A DNA stretch of 64,000 bases from Adhaeribacter radiodurans (GTDB lineage Bacteria; Bacteroidota; Bacteroidia; Cytophagales; Hymenobacteraceae): assembly GCF_014075995.1 (NCBI RefSeq), contig NZ_CP055153.1, forward strand, positions 5,332,001 through 5,396,000. The letters are read 5' to 3'. The notes beneath the pieces were generated by a model. It was not told where the DNA came from. It did not search any database and saw only the letters and a program-made list of their open reading frames with translations. Position numbers and translations under genes: made by a program. This document shows, piece by piece, positions 1-7,951 of the stretch (the first letter of the stretch is position 1; the number at the start of each line of letters is the position of its first letter).

Positions 1-61
1 TACTAGTGGTGCCAGAGGTAACCTGAGCCTGGCTGCTTTGAAAGAAAAAAAAGAAATTTAA
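1..61 (+). CDS. partial C-terminus of an unidentified protein
   Basis: Frame 2 is open from the window edge and encodes about 19 residues ending ...LSLAALKEKKEI before TAA at 59-61. The other two forward frames close quickly. The lysine-rich end fits a soluble protein tail, but the piece is too short to identify. It could also be a chance open stretch. Confidence 0.35.
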   Translation, partial: TSGARGNLSLAALKEKKEI

Positions 62-288
62 CCAAATAAGAAAAAGAGGATACGCTTGCTTCATCGGGAG
101 ATGGTTTGGCTATAATTTAAAAGTAAATTTATTATTTATAAGACAGGTAAGCTAATGATACGAAATGGAAACAATAAGGGTGTATCGGCTATAAGTAGCT
201 AAGAATAAATAATATTAGGTTATCCGTGAACGGATATTGTCTGGTGAAAGGAGAAAGATTTAGTAAATTATTTTTTTTCTAATTGTAT

Positions 289-321
289 CATCCTCTCCCT
301 ATCCCCTCCGAAGGGGTAGGT
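289..321 (+). repeat. dispersed CCTCCCCTACCCCTCCGAAGGGG-type repeat, copy 1
   Basis: A pyrimidine-rich run followed by the short palindrome CCCCTCCGAAGGGG. Related, more or less degenerate copies occur at 1803-1835, at 3067-3102 (opposite orientation) and weakly at 7590-7625. All four are intergenic. Confidence 0.5.
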
Positions 322-341
322 CCGTTAAGTTCTAATAAATT

Positions 342-480
342 CCTGTTTTCTCGTGAAGATTATTCAGGAGGCCGCCGGCCGGGTGAACCGATTTACTTTT
401 ACTAAGAAAAACAAAATTTCCTACCGGCCAGAGGCCGGACGATGAACATCACGAGCGAGGACGCTCGCGATAGAAACAGG
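342..480. repeat. GC-rich imperfect inverted-repeat element
   Basis: The element is bounded by CCTGTTT at 342 and its complement AAACAGG at 474-480. Inside are short stems (GGCCGCCGGCC; GGCCAGAGGCC; CGAGCGAGGACGCTCG), far more GC-rich than the flanks. This looks like a REP/MITE-type intergenic repeat or a structured RNA element. It has no coding capacity. Confidence 0.4.
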
Positions 481-605
481 TTACAGACTCTATTATTCCT
501 ATTCCTGGGTAAGCAAAACCGGGTAGCTTGGTAAAATCATAGCCACTGCTAACAACTAATACTAATTGCCACAACCATTTAGAACAACCCATTTAGTAGT
601 GGTTT

Positions 606-1073
606 TTAGAAAAAAGCTCTAAAATAAGGCCGGCTTACCAACGGCGAAAAGGCCCAGGGAATAGACGAAAGAATAAGTACCAGGCCGATAGTAAACCAAA
701 TAGCCATAGTTTTAAACTTCTGTTTGTCATCAGTCAGGCGTTTGACTTTGCTGGAGCCAATGGTAATTAAAACCAGGGATAAAAACATAATAAAGCTATG
801 CTCCATCCCGAAAAACCGGATTTCTCTTTGGTGCAGGGCATCTTTAAAATAATGCAAAAAGTAAGTAGTTAACGGACTGAGGTAATACAAAAATAGCCCG
901 ATCGTTATTTGAATATGCGCGAAGCTGGTGGCTATGTTCCGGATAATATTATCGCTTCGGGAATATTGTTTATTCGTGAACCAGCCTTTATACGCATAAA
1001 TAATTGCTAAAAGCAAACTAGCTAAAACTAACCACCGCACCAAAGAGTGCAAAGCTAATAACGTAGGATACAT
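606..1073 (-). CDS. small integral membrane protein, cytochrome b-like
   Basis: The protein has 155 residues and four hydrophobic segments (about 8-28, 48-68, 90-110, 122-145) separated by short charged loops. Histidines lie near or within the membrane (H9, H53, H92). Small four-helix proteins of this type are common in Bacteroidota and are often labelled cytochrome b-like, but I see no complete haem-ligand pattern, so the function stays open. It is a single gene with unrelated neighbours. ATG at 1073 starts directly before the first hydrophobic helix, which fits a membrane protein. Confidence 0.65.
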   Translation of the reverse strand: MYPTLLALHSLVRWLVLASLLLAIIYAYKGWFTNKQYSRSDNIIRNIATSFAHIQITIGLFLYYLSPLTTYFLHYFKDALHQREIRFFGMEHSFIMFLSLVLITIGSSKVKRLTDDKQKFKTMAIWFTIGLVLILSSIPWAFSPLVSRPYFRAFF

Positions 1074-1330
1074 GCCCGCTTGAAATTAAGATTCTAGAAT
1101 AAAGGGTACCTGGATTAGTGATATAAATATAAAGAAAAAGACCTGACCGTACTGCTGTAAACAAATAGGCTTCAATCAAATAAATTATTCTTAAGCTTTA
1201 TAACGGTATATAATTTCAGTTTCGGTGATACTGCATTTGTGGCCCTATCTGCCTGAAGATTATTTTAAACTTTGGTATTTAACATTCAGGAAATTTTAAA
1301 CAATTAAAGTACCCTTTAACCTTAATTAAA

Positions 1331-1663
1331 ATGACAACCTTGAAGTTAAAACTAAACAATAATAACTTAGACCAACTCGTACACTACTTAATTAAGGATG
1401 GAAAATTTGATTACGAAAATCACGGCGAAGATATGTCCATTCTTATAAGCGACAACCTTCTTCTGTTAAACCTGGCAGTTCACCTGAATATAGTCATCTT
1501 AAAAAAGGCAGCTTCTTCTATTTACATAGATGTTATAAGCGGTGGAGGAGAAGATAACCTGTTGCATTTAGCAGAAAAAGGATATGCCAACTCCAATGCC
1601 CTACTAATGTATGATTATGCCGAATTATACGAACTCCAAATAGAGCAAATACAAGAAAGTTAA
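1331..1663 (+). CDS. hypothetical protein, 110 aa
   Basis: Soluble acidic protein, with no signal peptide or membrane helix. It alternates hydrophobic and charged segments (a leucine-rich stretch ISDNLLLLNLAVHLNIVIL at about 38-56). Not recognised. The ATG at 1331 follows a long AT-rich gap, so it is probably monocistronic. Codon use resembles that of neighbouring genes, so it is likely real. Confidence 0.55.
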   Translation: MTTLKLKLNNNNLDQLVHYLIKDGKFDYENHGEDMSILISDNLLLLNLAVHLNIVILKKAASSIYIDVISGGGEDNLLHLAEKGYANSNALLMYDYAELYELQIEQIQES

Positions 1664-1802
1664 TACTTTGCAAAAACCTTAATAAAATTGCAAACGGACT
1701 TTGGTAAATGATAATTGGTGACTGGTAAATGGTAAATGGTAAATGAAATATCATTAAATTAAGGAATGACGCGTATTGTAAAATTTAATCAGATGTTTTA
1801 AA

Positions 1803-1835
1803 TCCTCCACCTACCCCCTCAAAAGGGGACTTTTT
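1803..1835 (+). repeat. dispersed pyrimidine-rich repeat, copy 2
   Basis: CCTCCACCTACCCCCTCAAA followed by AGGGGACTTTT, the same pattern as the elements at 289 and 3067. It sits between the convergent 1331 gene and the radical SAM gene. Confidence 0.5.
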
Positions 1836-1910
1836 TCATCTGATTGGCTTCACTTAATTACATGGCTTTAATAATACGCGTAATAAGTATAATCCGTAAA
1901 AATCCGCGAT

Positions 1911-2900
1911 TCAGACGACTTGCTTTAATAAACGTTTCCAGGTGCCTTTTTGCCAATTGTATTTAATTGTACTGGGCAAAGCTTTCCAGAAGTACGAATT
2001 AAGCTCCACGGCGAAACTTGGCTGCATGTAACAATTAATAGTACAACCTTCGCAGGCGGGTAAACGCCCCTCCAAGGCTACAAGCTGCCGTATTTCTTCG
2101 GAGCGATATAATTGCTTTAAATTCCTGGTAATTTTAAATTTCTGTTCGCCCAAATGGTAACAAGGTAAAATTAATTCGTTCTCCGGCGAAATAACTAAAG
2201 TAGTGCTGGCGGCTTTACAAACGGGATCGGAAATATGATTGCCGCCATCGCGGCGCAACTGCATAAAAGCTTCGTTCAGGTACACGTTCCGGCGCTTGCC
2301 AAAAGCCGAGAGGTAATCCAGATCGGTGGGCGTTAAAGGAGTCCCGGTTTCGACAGTGTTGTACGAAAATGCCGGATTAAGGAGCAGCATTAAATTATTG
2401 GGCAGCGCTATTTCGTGGTAAACCCGTTCTACCTGGTCTATATTGCCGCTAAAAACGGTAAATAAAATATCGGGTCGTTCGCCTAAGCTTTTTGCTATCC
2501 GGATAGATTCCTGCACAAAATCAAAACAAGCTACTCCCCTGCCCTGGTCGTGCAAATTTTTATCGGCGGCATCCAGCGAAAAATGCAGCATATCTACCTT
2601 GCCTCGTAAACGCTCTGCCCATTTGGGATATAACAAACCATTAGTGGTAAGGGTAGTAATAAAACCCATTTGATGCGCTAATGCCAAAAAAGTATCTATC
2701 TGCTGATGCAGCAAAGGCTCGCCGCCGGTAAAATCAATTACCTGCACGCCTAATTCCCGTAAATCGCGCAAATTCTGCTCTACATCGGCCAGTTGTATAT
2801 ACGGCGACGGTTTTTCCCAGATATCACAGAACGAACACCGGGCATTGCAGCGGTACGTAACGTAATAATTACACAAAACTGGGTGACGAACAAGGCGCAT
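1911..2900 (-). CDS. radical SAM protein with SPASM-like C-terminus
   Basis: The 329-residue protein has the radical SAM [4Fe-4S] motif CNARCSFC (C18, C22, C25), followed by the glycine motif DFTGGEPLL, so it should cleave S-adenosylmethionine to a 5'-deoxyadenosyl radical. A second cysteine set in the C-terminal third (PVCKAAS, LPCYHLGE, ACEGCTINCYM) is arranged like a SPASM or twitch auxiliary Fe-S domain. Such enzymes modify peptides, proteins or small molecules; the substrate cannot be read here and no precursor peptide or partner gene lies nearby. ATG at 2900 begins eight residues before the core, which is typical. It is much shorter than, and remote from, the sulfatases further along, so a sulfatase-maturase role is not supported. 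Confidence 0.85.
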   Translation of the reverse strand: MRLVRHPVLCNYYVTYRCNARCSFCDIWEKPSPYIQLADVEQNLRDLRELGVQVIDFTGGEPLLHQQIDTFLALAHQMGFITTLTTNGLLYPKWAERLRGKVDMLHFSLDAADKNLHDQGRGVACFDFVQESIRIAKSLGERPDILFTVFSGNIDQVERVYHEIALPNNLMLLLNPAFSYNTVETGTPLTPTDLDYLSAFGKRRNVYLNEAFMQLRRDGGNHISDPVCKAASTTLVISPENELILPCYHLGEQKFKITRNLKQLYRSEEIRQLVALEGRLPACEGCTINCYMQPSFAVELNSYFWKALPSTIKYNWQKGTWKRLLKQVV

Positions 2901-3066
2901 GCTAGGGGTTGCAAGTTACAGGTTGCAAGTTACAGGTTAAATTTGGTTGAAGAGTTGGAAAGTTAGAAGGTTGTAAGGTTGTAAGGTAAATACAGAAAAA
3001 AGTAAATAGTAATAGTAAATAGTAAATTCTGATTCACCTACACGAATACCATGAAGCAATACAGGT

Positions 3067-3102
3067 AAAAGTCCCCCTTCGGAGAGGGTAAGGGGAGGAA
3101 AC
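3067..3102 (-). repeat. dispersed pyrimidine-rich repeat, copy 3 (inverted)
   Basis: On the minus strand this reads TTTCCTCCCCTTACCCTCTC then CGAAGGGGGACTTTT. It is the cleanest copy of the family in the window, carrying the CTCCGAAGGGG core. Confidence 0.55.
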
Positions 3103-3151
3103 TACCTTTGCCTCAGCTACAATTGCATTTTTAAATTTTTTACTTATTTAG

Positions 3152-3301
3152 GGCACCGGGTACGAAGTAGCCAGAACCAACCGGAATAATTTTAAACTAC
3201 TCCTAAACCAGAACCCGGCTGAGGCAAAAATTTATTACGAGTGGGAGAAAAACCTATTGCGTATTCCCGAAAGATTCTCTAAGTTTGCAACCCCATCGTA
3301 A
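3152..3301 (+). pseudogene. possible start-less coding remnant before tRNA-Leu
   Basis: A frame opens straight after TAG (3149-3151) and runs 49 codons to TAA without any ATG. The deduced peptide has balanced composition (contains LLLNQNPAEAKIYYEWEKNL), unlike the AT-rich low-complexity peptides of the flanks. It may be the tail of a lost gene. A chance ORF is equally possible, and I do not recognise the sequence. Confidence 0.25.
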
Positions 3302-3343
3302 AACAACGCTCCGGCGTTTTTAGCGAAAAGGAAGCTACAAATT

Positions 3344-3427
3344 GCCCAGATGGCGGAATTGGTAGACGCGTTGGTCTCAAACACCAATAACTTCACGGTT
3401 GTGCCGGTTCGACCCCGGCTCTGGGTA
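3344..3427 (+). tRNA. tRNA-Leu (anticodon CAA)
   Basis: The acceptor GCCCAGA (3344-3350) pairs with TCTGGGT (3420-3426), discriminator A at 3427. The anticodon arm TTGGT-CTCAAAC-ACCAA gives anticodon CAA, decoding UUG. The long variable arm with an AAC/GTT stem is the class II form expected for leucine, and the T arm is GCCGG-TTCGACC-CCGGC. CCA is not encoded. An efficient terminator follows at 3442-3476, so it is a single tRNA unit. The 3' side borders an island-like region, and tRNA 3' ends are common integration sites. Confidence 0.95.
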
Positions 3428-3441
3428 CTTATTTATCTTAT

Positions 3442-3476
3442 AAAGCCTTGTAAACTAATCATTTACAAGGCTTTTT
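3442..3476 (+). terminator. terminator of tRNA-Leu
   Basis: Perfect 13-bp arms AAAGCCTTGTAAA / TTTACAAGGCTTT around a 7-nt loop, then TT. It lies 15 bp downstream of the tRNA. Confidence 0.8.
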
Positions 3477-3484
3477 GGTTTTCA

Positions 3485-3504
3485 GGGGACAGTATAGGGG
3501 ACGG
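3485..3504. other. GGGGAC direct repeat, possible attachment-site remnant
   Basis: GGGGAC occurs twice 12 bp apart (3485 and 3497) just after the tRNA-Leu terminator, where base composition shifts to AT-rich. Short GGGGAC-type direct repeats beside a tRNA could be arm sites of an integrated element. No integrase is present, and I found no second copy of the tRNA 3' end up to 7.1 kb, so this is a weak call. Confidence 0.25.
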
Positions 3505-3558
3505 TTTATAACATTAATCTAGATTAAATATTTTAATTAAAACCTTAACTATTTATGT

Positions 3559-6144
3559 TTAGGTAGTTGCCATTTTTGAAGAAACAACTAACGCATTCAT
3601 TTTTTCATTAAACCTATTAGTATCTACATTTTCAGATTTTTCCCAATTTGGTAAATATCCTTTCTTCGAAATAGACCTGTGTAAACAATCAATGATACTA
3701 TTATTATTAAGTGGAATTCCATTTTCCAATTCTAACTTTAAAAAAGGTCCTCCAGCCAGGGGCACTACTAAGGCGAAACCATCTAAGTATTGAAAATTAT
3801 GATGTGTTTCCATATAACTTCCAAAACTCGACTCTAAGAAAGCTATTCCTATATTAACAGATAAATCTGCCAATGTATCAATTGAGACAAAGCTCTGAGT
3901 TCCATTAAGCAAAACATAAACATGAGCTATTGAAATTGGGTCTACTCCGAACGAACATAAAGCTGCTGAAGCGGAAGTTTTTTCATGGGGAGATAAATTT
4001 AATTTTAGAAGCTCCGCTAGTTGATTTTGGGCCCAATCTTTAATAATAGTTGGACTAGCAGAATAATCTCCCTGGTCTCTTTTTGCGGATTTAGGTTTAT
4101 AATCAATAAAACCAATAAAATTTTCTGAATCTCTTGCATGGACAGTTGAAGCCAATCCTCCAATAGTGGTAATACTAAGAAAATTTTGCTCTTTTTCTGT
4201 TTGTGTATTTATTGCAGCTAATCCAAGTATCTTTTCGTTTTCAATGATTGGCTTTAATCTATTTACGTTTACTGAAATATATTCTTTAATTGAAATATTA
4301 GGTATATATCCTGAAAATGAGATATCATTAAGCCATTTTTCCTTATCAAAATTTTCACTTTCTATACTCTCATGAATATTTACCTCAAGACTTTCATTTT
4401 CCTTATAAAAAACAGGCACATCTAATCCTGCACAAAGAGCAGCTAAATAATTCTTAAAAGGCACATAAAAATTTTTTGCCCCGCTTCTATTAGTTGTTAT
4501 TAACATACTCAAGTCCTCTCTTAAATAGTTATCATTTAATTGTAATTTAACTTGAGTTGATATTAAAGAACTAAATCCTTCAACCGGTCCTTTAGTTATT
4601 ATTGGCCTTAAGGTAAATCCAGAAGAAAATTTAAGCTCTTTAATATCCGAGATACCTTCATCCCATCTTCTTGTAGCAATAAAGACTTTTTGTGCAACCA
4701 TAAAAACAGAATAGAACCCAATACCGAATTTACCTACAGATTTAAAGTTAGAGGAACGCAAACCCGGAAATTCACTTTGTACTAAAGAGGAAGTCCAAAA
4801 ACTTGTACCAAAGTCAAGTAAAGGACCTGTTAATACTCTTTCAGACATCCCTATACCGTTGTCTTCTATAAAAAGCCAAAGCGAATCATCAATATTTTTA
4901 ATTTTGACAAGAATTTTACCAACAAAATCCATTTCAGAAAGTAAACGAGCTTTTATGGAATCACGGGCATTTTGTATTAATTCCCTAATAGCAACCCCAA
5001 ACAAATCAGAATGCGTGCCATATAGCATTTCACCTCCAAGGTTCTGCACCAATTTCTCAATATTACTTACATGGACATGAGCAGAACAAGGTTTCCAACC
5101 AACTGCTTTTACAAAGTTTGCTAAACTTTCAGGTGATTCAACTCCTTTTACTTTTTTCACTTTAAAAGAAATACCATTCCGGGTATCTAAGAGAGTGTTG
5201 CAGGACTGTAGCTCTTTATTTAATAGATATAAAGCATCGTATACAACGAACCAAGATTCAGATTCAGCTTCTGCTTCATTAAAATCAATAGTTGAAGTAA
5301 ATAACAGCGTATTTTTGTTAGGGTCAGATTGGTCAATATCTACAGCAGCAAGTCTATTTTGAGCTTGCCAATGTAAAAATGAGACTCCTTTTCTCTTTAA
5401 TAATGCGTGTAAGAAATCAGGTGCTCGTTCATTATTAATATGTGAGGCATCAGCACACCGAAGTAGACAGGCCAATTTTACTGGATCTATTCGCCATTCT
5501 GTTGGAAAATTTGCTAAGGCATTGAGTTGCGAAGGCAATTTCGATGCTACCATTTCAACATCCCAGTGATGGCTAGCAGCAATCTGACCAATTAATTTAC
5601 CAAGATGTTTACGTAAATTTTGGTTTTCTAACAAATAGATTTCCTGTTCAGTATCTGGGTCAATCCAACTTTTTCCCAGCAATGTTTCTGCTTGTATTGC
5701 ATGTAATTGTCTAAGTGCATAAAAATCAGCTATATTTTTTTTCTCTTCTTCAGATATTTTTAAATCTTCTAAAGAGGAAAATGCATCTTTCCATTGCAAA
5801 GTTTCCCTAATTCCAATTTGACCATTCTCATATGCTTCAAAACAAAGTGCTGAGTCATGAAGTAAAATAGCTCCTCCTAAAACAAACCCTTCAAGTGGTG
5901 AAATTGGGAAATCCTCTCCAGCTATAAGACTGGCAGTTTCCCATAATGCGTCCAAATGGCTAATGTCATGTTGAGTAAGTCCCGGTAGTTCACCTGTAAT
6001 TCTTACAACTAAAAAAGAAACATTTTCTCTTAACTTAAAAAAAGAGGAACGAAGCTCTTCTCTTTTAGTAGAGAATGTATCTTTTTTTTGACTTGCTAAA
6101 GTTTTTTTCCAAATTATTGTGTTCTCAATTCTACTTAAAGACAT
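3559..6144 (-). CDS. HD-domain plus Hsp90-like (GHKL) ATPase, predicted conflict protein
   Basis: The 861-residue protein has an N-terminal HD-type metal-dependent phosphohydrolase-like region (about 40-270; H96-D97 in AILLHDSA, HH in AASHHW, D in LRCADASH). An Hsp90-type GHKL ATPase follows (about 370-560) with N-box RELIQNARDS (E388, N392), G1 box DNGIGM (D428) and G2 box VGKFGIGFYSVFM (near K472), very close to the Hsp90 lid motif. The remaining 300 residues resemble no domain I can name. HD plus Hsp90-like architectures are known from computational surveys of bacterial conflict systems; an antiviral or abortive role is inference. The gene is AT-richer than its neighbours, stands alone, and lies between tRNA-Leu and a Rep remnant, suggesting acquisition. 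ATG at 6144 is the first start. A housekeeping chaperone is unlikely because the C-terminal dimerisation region of HtpG is absent. Confidence 0.8.
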   Translation of the reverse strand: MSLSRIENTIIWKKTLASQKKDTFSTKREELRSSFFKLRENVSFLVVRITGELPGLTQHDISHLDALWETASLIAGEDFPISPLEGFVLGGAILLHDSALCFEAYENGQIGIRETLQWKDAFSSLEDLKISEEEKKNIADFYALRQLHAIQAETLLGKSWIDPDTEQEIYLLENQNLRKHLGKLIGQIAASHHWDVEMVASKLPSQLNALANFPTEWRIDPVKLACLLRCADASHINNERAPDFLHALLKRKGVSFLHWQAQNRLAAVDIDQSDPNKNTLLFTSTIDFNEAEAESESWFVVYDALYLLNKELQSCNTLLDTRNGISFKVKKVKGVESPESLANFVKAVGWKPCSAHVHVSNIEKLVQNLGGEMLYGTHSDLFGVAIRELIQNARDSIKARLLSEMDFVGKILVKIKNIDDSLWLFIEDNGIGMSERVLTGPLLDFGTSFWTSSLVQSEFPGLRSSNFKSVGKFGIGFYSVFMVAQKVFIATRRWDEGISDIKELKFSSGFTLRPIITKGPVEGFSSLISTQVKLQLNDNYLREDLSMLITTNRSGAKNFYVPFKNYLAALCAGLDVPVFYKENESLEVNIHESIESENFDKEKWLNDISFSGYIPNISIKEYISVNVNRLKPIIENEKILGLAAINTQTEKEQNFLSITTIGGLASTVHARDSENFIGFIDYKPKSAKRDQGDYSASPTIIKDWAQNQLAELLKLNLSPHEKTSASAALCSFGVDPISIAHVYVLLNGTQSFVSIDTLADLSVNIGIAFLESSFGSYMETHHNFQYLDGFALVVPLAGGPFLKLELENGIPLNNNSIIDCLHRSISKKGYLPNWEKSENVDTNRFNEKMNALVVSSKMATT

Positions 6145-6482
6145 GTGTTCTTTTTAATACAGTAAGGTTGTAGATTACAAGAATGTCAAGATATGCAATT
6201 CAATTAAAAGTGACAATCATAAACAAAAGAACCGGGTTAGACCGGCTCTCCTGTTAAATCCCTATAAATTTAAAATAATGCAGTTGATTCTTGGCATTGT
6301 AGAAAGTAAAGGAAAAAGTTTATTGACCTAAAATGCTTATTTTATATCCAATATCCAATTAATCTTTTGCTTAAGTGGAAGCTCAAGAGTCGTAAGTTTC
6401 TCTCTCAATAACCTACAAATTATACATTTTCCTTATTTACATCCTCTGAATTCACGATTGTTAAAATAAACTTGTGTTGCTT
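6145..6482. other. AT-rich intergenic region
   Basis: No ORF of note. A small palindromic stretch AACCGGGTTAGACCGG lies near 6230 and has no clear role. It is upstream of the ATPase gene and presumably contains its promoter, but no clear TAnnTTTG element stands out. Confidence 0.4.
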
Positions 6483-6539
6483 TTACTTTAGCCTTACAAA
6501 AGGAGGATACCTATTTTTACGTTTACGGGAACTTGGCAT
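6483..6539 (-). pseudogene. tiny basic ORF beside the Rep remnant
   Basis: The frame ATG-to-TAA encodes 18 residues, MPSSRKRKNRYPPFVRLK, strongly basic, starting 5 bp after the Rep remnant's stop. Its position and composition suggest the stub of an accessory gene of the same mobile replicon rather than a working gene. Confidence 0.3.
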
Positions 6540-6544
6540 TTTAC

Positions 6545-6922
6545 TTATTTTAGAGTTTGTAAAATTTGTTTATTCTTCAATGCTAAACAGTCATAAAACC
6601 GCATAGTTGTTTTATCCAAAGGAATAATGTGCAGGGTGTAATAATCTTTAGGCTTTACTTTTATTTCCTCCTTCTTGAGCCTGTGAAACTCATCCAAAGT
6701 GGCATAATCTGAACGGAAGTGAGTATAAAGAGCAGAAATATCCTTCGAGCAATTCCAAACCTGACACCTGAATTCTGCCTTATTCTTAGTTATATACTTG
6801 GTTAAGTATACTCCGACGCTTTTCGGGCTTTTGGTGGTTATCCGCTTTACATCAAAAGCAGAGGAAGGTTTTAAATCTACTCTCCTTATTCCTTTTAACT
6901 TTAAATTGATTATATTATAGCT
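6545..6922 (-). pseudogene. remnant of a rolling-circle replication (Rep) protein
   Basis: This frame is open for 125 codons from just after TAA (6923-6925) to TAA at 6545-6547, but has no ATG near its beginning, so the N-terminal half is missing. The peptide contains VGVYLTKYITKN, resembling the YxxKY catalytic-tyrosine motif of HUH-type Rep proteins, followed by a conserved-looking segment FRCQVWNCSKDISALYTHFR and TLHIIPLDKTTMRFYDC. Upstream sequence is AT-rich and noncoding. I read it as a decayed Rep of a plasmid- or phage-like element left beside tRNA-Leu. The family call is from memory of Bacteroidota Rep sequences, so moderate. Confidence 0.5.
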
Positions 6923-7158
6923 TTATTTTTTTAGGTAATATTCTTTTTAAATAAGGATAATAAGTATAAGTCGCACCCACATTTACCAAGTATTTAACGC
7001 AAATTAATTACCTTATTTACAATAACTTATATCTAAAAAATTTAAATAATTACAAACCGGAACTTAAGTATTAATAACTTGTTTTCAGTTTACTTAGGAG
7101 CGTGGATCTCCCTTAATAGTTATAAAAATCATTCCTTTAATTATTGATATCGCAAAGT

Positions 7159-7563
7159 ATGGTTCTACATGATGGTATTATTACCCTCGATTATAATCCG
7201 GCTCAAGATGTGCTCATCACCAGTATGCCCGATATTAAAACGTTTGGTCTTTCAGAAGTAAGTTATTGCCTGGGTCTGATTGTGGAATATATTCGTAATT
7301 ACGATATTAAAAAGCTTTTGCTCGATTCCAGCAACTCGGTGGTAGAAGTAGAAGACGAAGCGTACAAAACCATTACTACTCAATTTGCGCTAAACCTGAT
7401 GAACACCCGCTTAAAGAAACTAGCGCGGGTAGGAACCACCAATACGAACCGCGAAGAAAGTTCAGCAAAGATTTCCCAGGAAATTAAACAGGAACTGAAC
7501 CTACCTATCGAATACAAAAGTTTTAACGGCAAAGCCGAAGCTATGGAATGGTTATTAGCTTAA
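7159..7563 (+). CDS. STAS-like (SpoIIAA-type) domain protein
   Basis: The 134-residue soluble protein has the pattern of small STAS/SpoIIAA-like proteins of Bacteroidota: a beta-strand start (GIITLDYNPAQDVLITSMPD), a helix, a central strand KKLLLDSSNS, a long helix, and a closing FNGKAEAMEWLL helix. These are thought to be protein-interaction or signalling modules. A TTG 15 bp upstream (7144) is in frame, but ATG at 7159 starts where the fold begins. A paralogue with the same C-terminal WLL ending is broken at 14430-14829. No operon partner. Confidence 0.6.
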   Translation: MVLHDGIITLDYNPAQDVLITSMPDIKTFGLSEVSYCLGLIVEYIRNYDIKKLLLDSSNSVVEVEDEAYKTITTQFALNLMNTRLKKLARVGTTNTNREESSAKISQEIKQELNLPIEYKSFNGKAEAMEWLLA

Positions 7564-7951
7564 GAATTACTGCGTAGGAAAACAACCACCCCTACCCCTC
7601 TTAAACTTAGGTGGTGAGTTTTTTCCTCAACTTATCCTCTATCATTTCATTTGTCTCTTTACTTAGTGCCTCTAAGCTTACTATTTAGGTAAAGGTTATT
7701 TATCTATTCCTGAAAAATAATTTAGCTGGATTTTACTTTTCTTAACCTTACTACTGGCCCACATCCTTCTGTAACCTGGTAACCAATTTCGTTTTGCGTA
7801 AAGTTGAATAAAGCGGGCACACTTGTCCGTTTAAAATATTTGTATCTTTTTTATTGAGTTGGCTAACCTAAACAGCAGCAATCAGTATAAACGCTAAAGC
7901 ATACACGTATTTATGCTTAGTTTATAATTGTAAGTCTGTTGGTAGAGGCGT
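7564..7951. other. intergenic region
   Basis: Contains a degenerate copy of the pyrimidine-rich dispersed repeat at about 7590-7625. Nothing else is recognised. The promoter of the GAF gene is expected here. Confidence 0.4.

Larger units (their letters stand above)
62..605. other. intergenic region with repeat elements
   Basis: No convincing ORF. It holds a pyrimidine-rich dispersed repeat at about 289-321 and a GC-rich imperfect inverted-repeat element at 342-480, both listed separately. The rest is AT-rich and without visible structure. Confidence 0.6.
2901..3343. other. intergenic region, tandem short repeats and a possible coding remnant
   Basis: Holds direct repeats of GTTGCAAGTTACAG (2907-2940), GGTTGTAA and AGTAAATAGTAA runs, an inverted copy of the dispersed repeat at 3067-3102, and an open but start-less stretch at 3152-3301 listed separately. 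Confidence 0.5.

Noticed and set aside
1533-1754. 73-residue minus-strand ORF
   Set aside because: Antisense to most of the 1331 gene and ends in low-complexity translations of a GGTAAAT repeat.
1911-2900. Radical SAM protein as anaerobic sulfatase-maturing enzyme
   Set aside because: Lies 37 kb from the sulfatases, is short for that family and has a different cysteine arrangement; no specific support.
3428-7143. Complete integrative element
   Set aside because: No integrase, no duplicated tRNA end and only remnants of replication genes; called an island-like region only.
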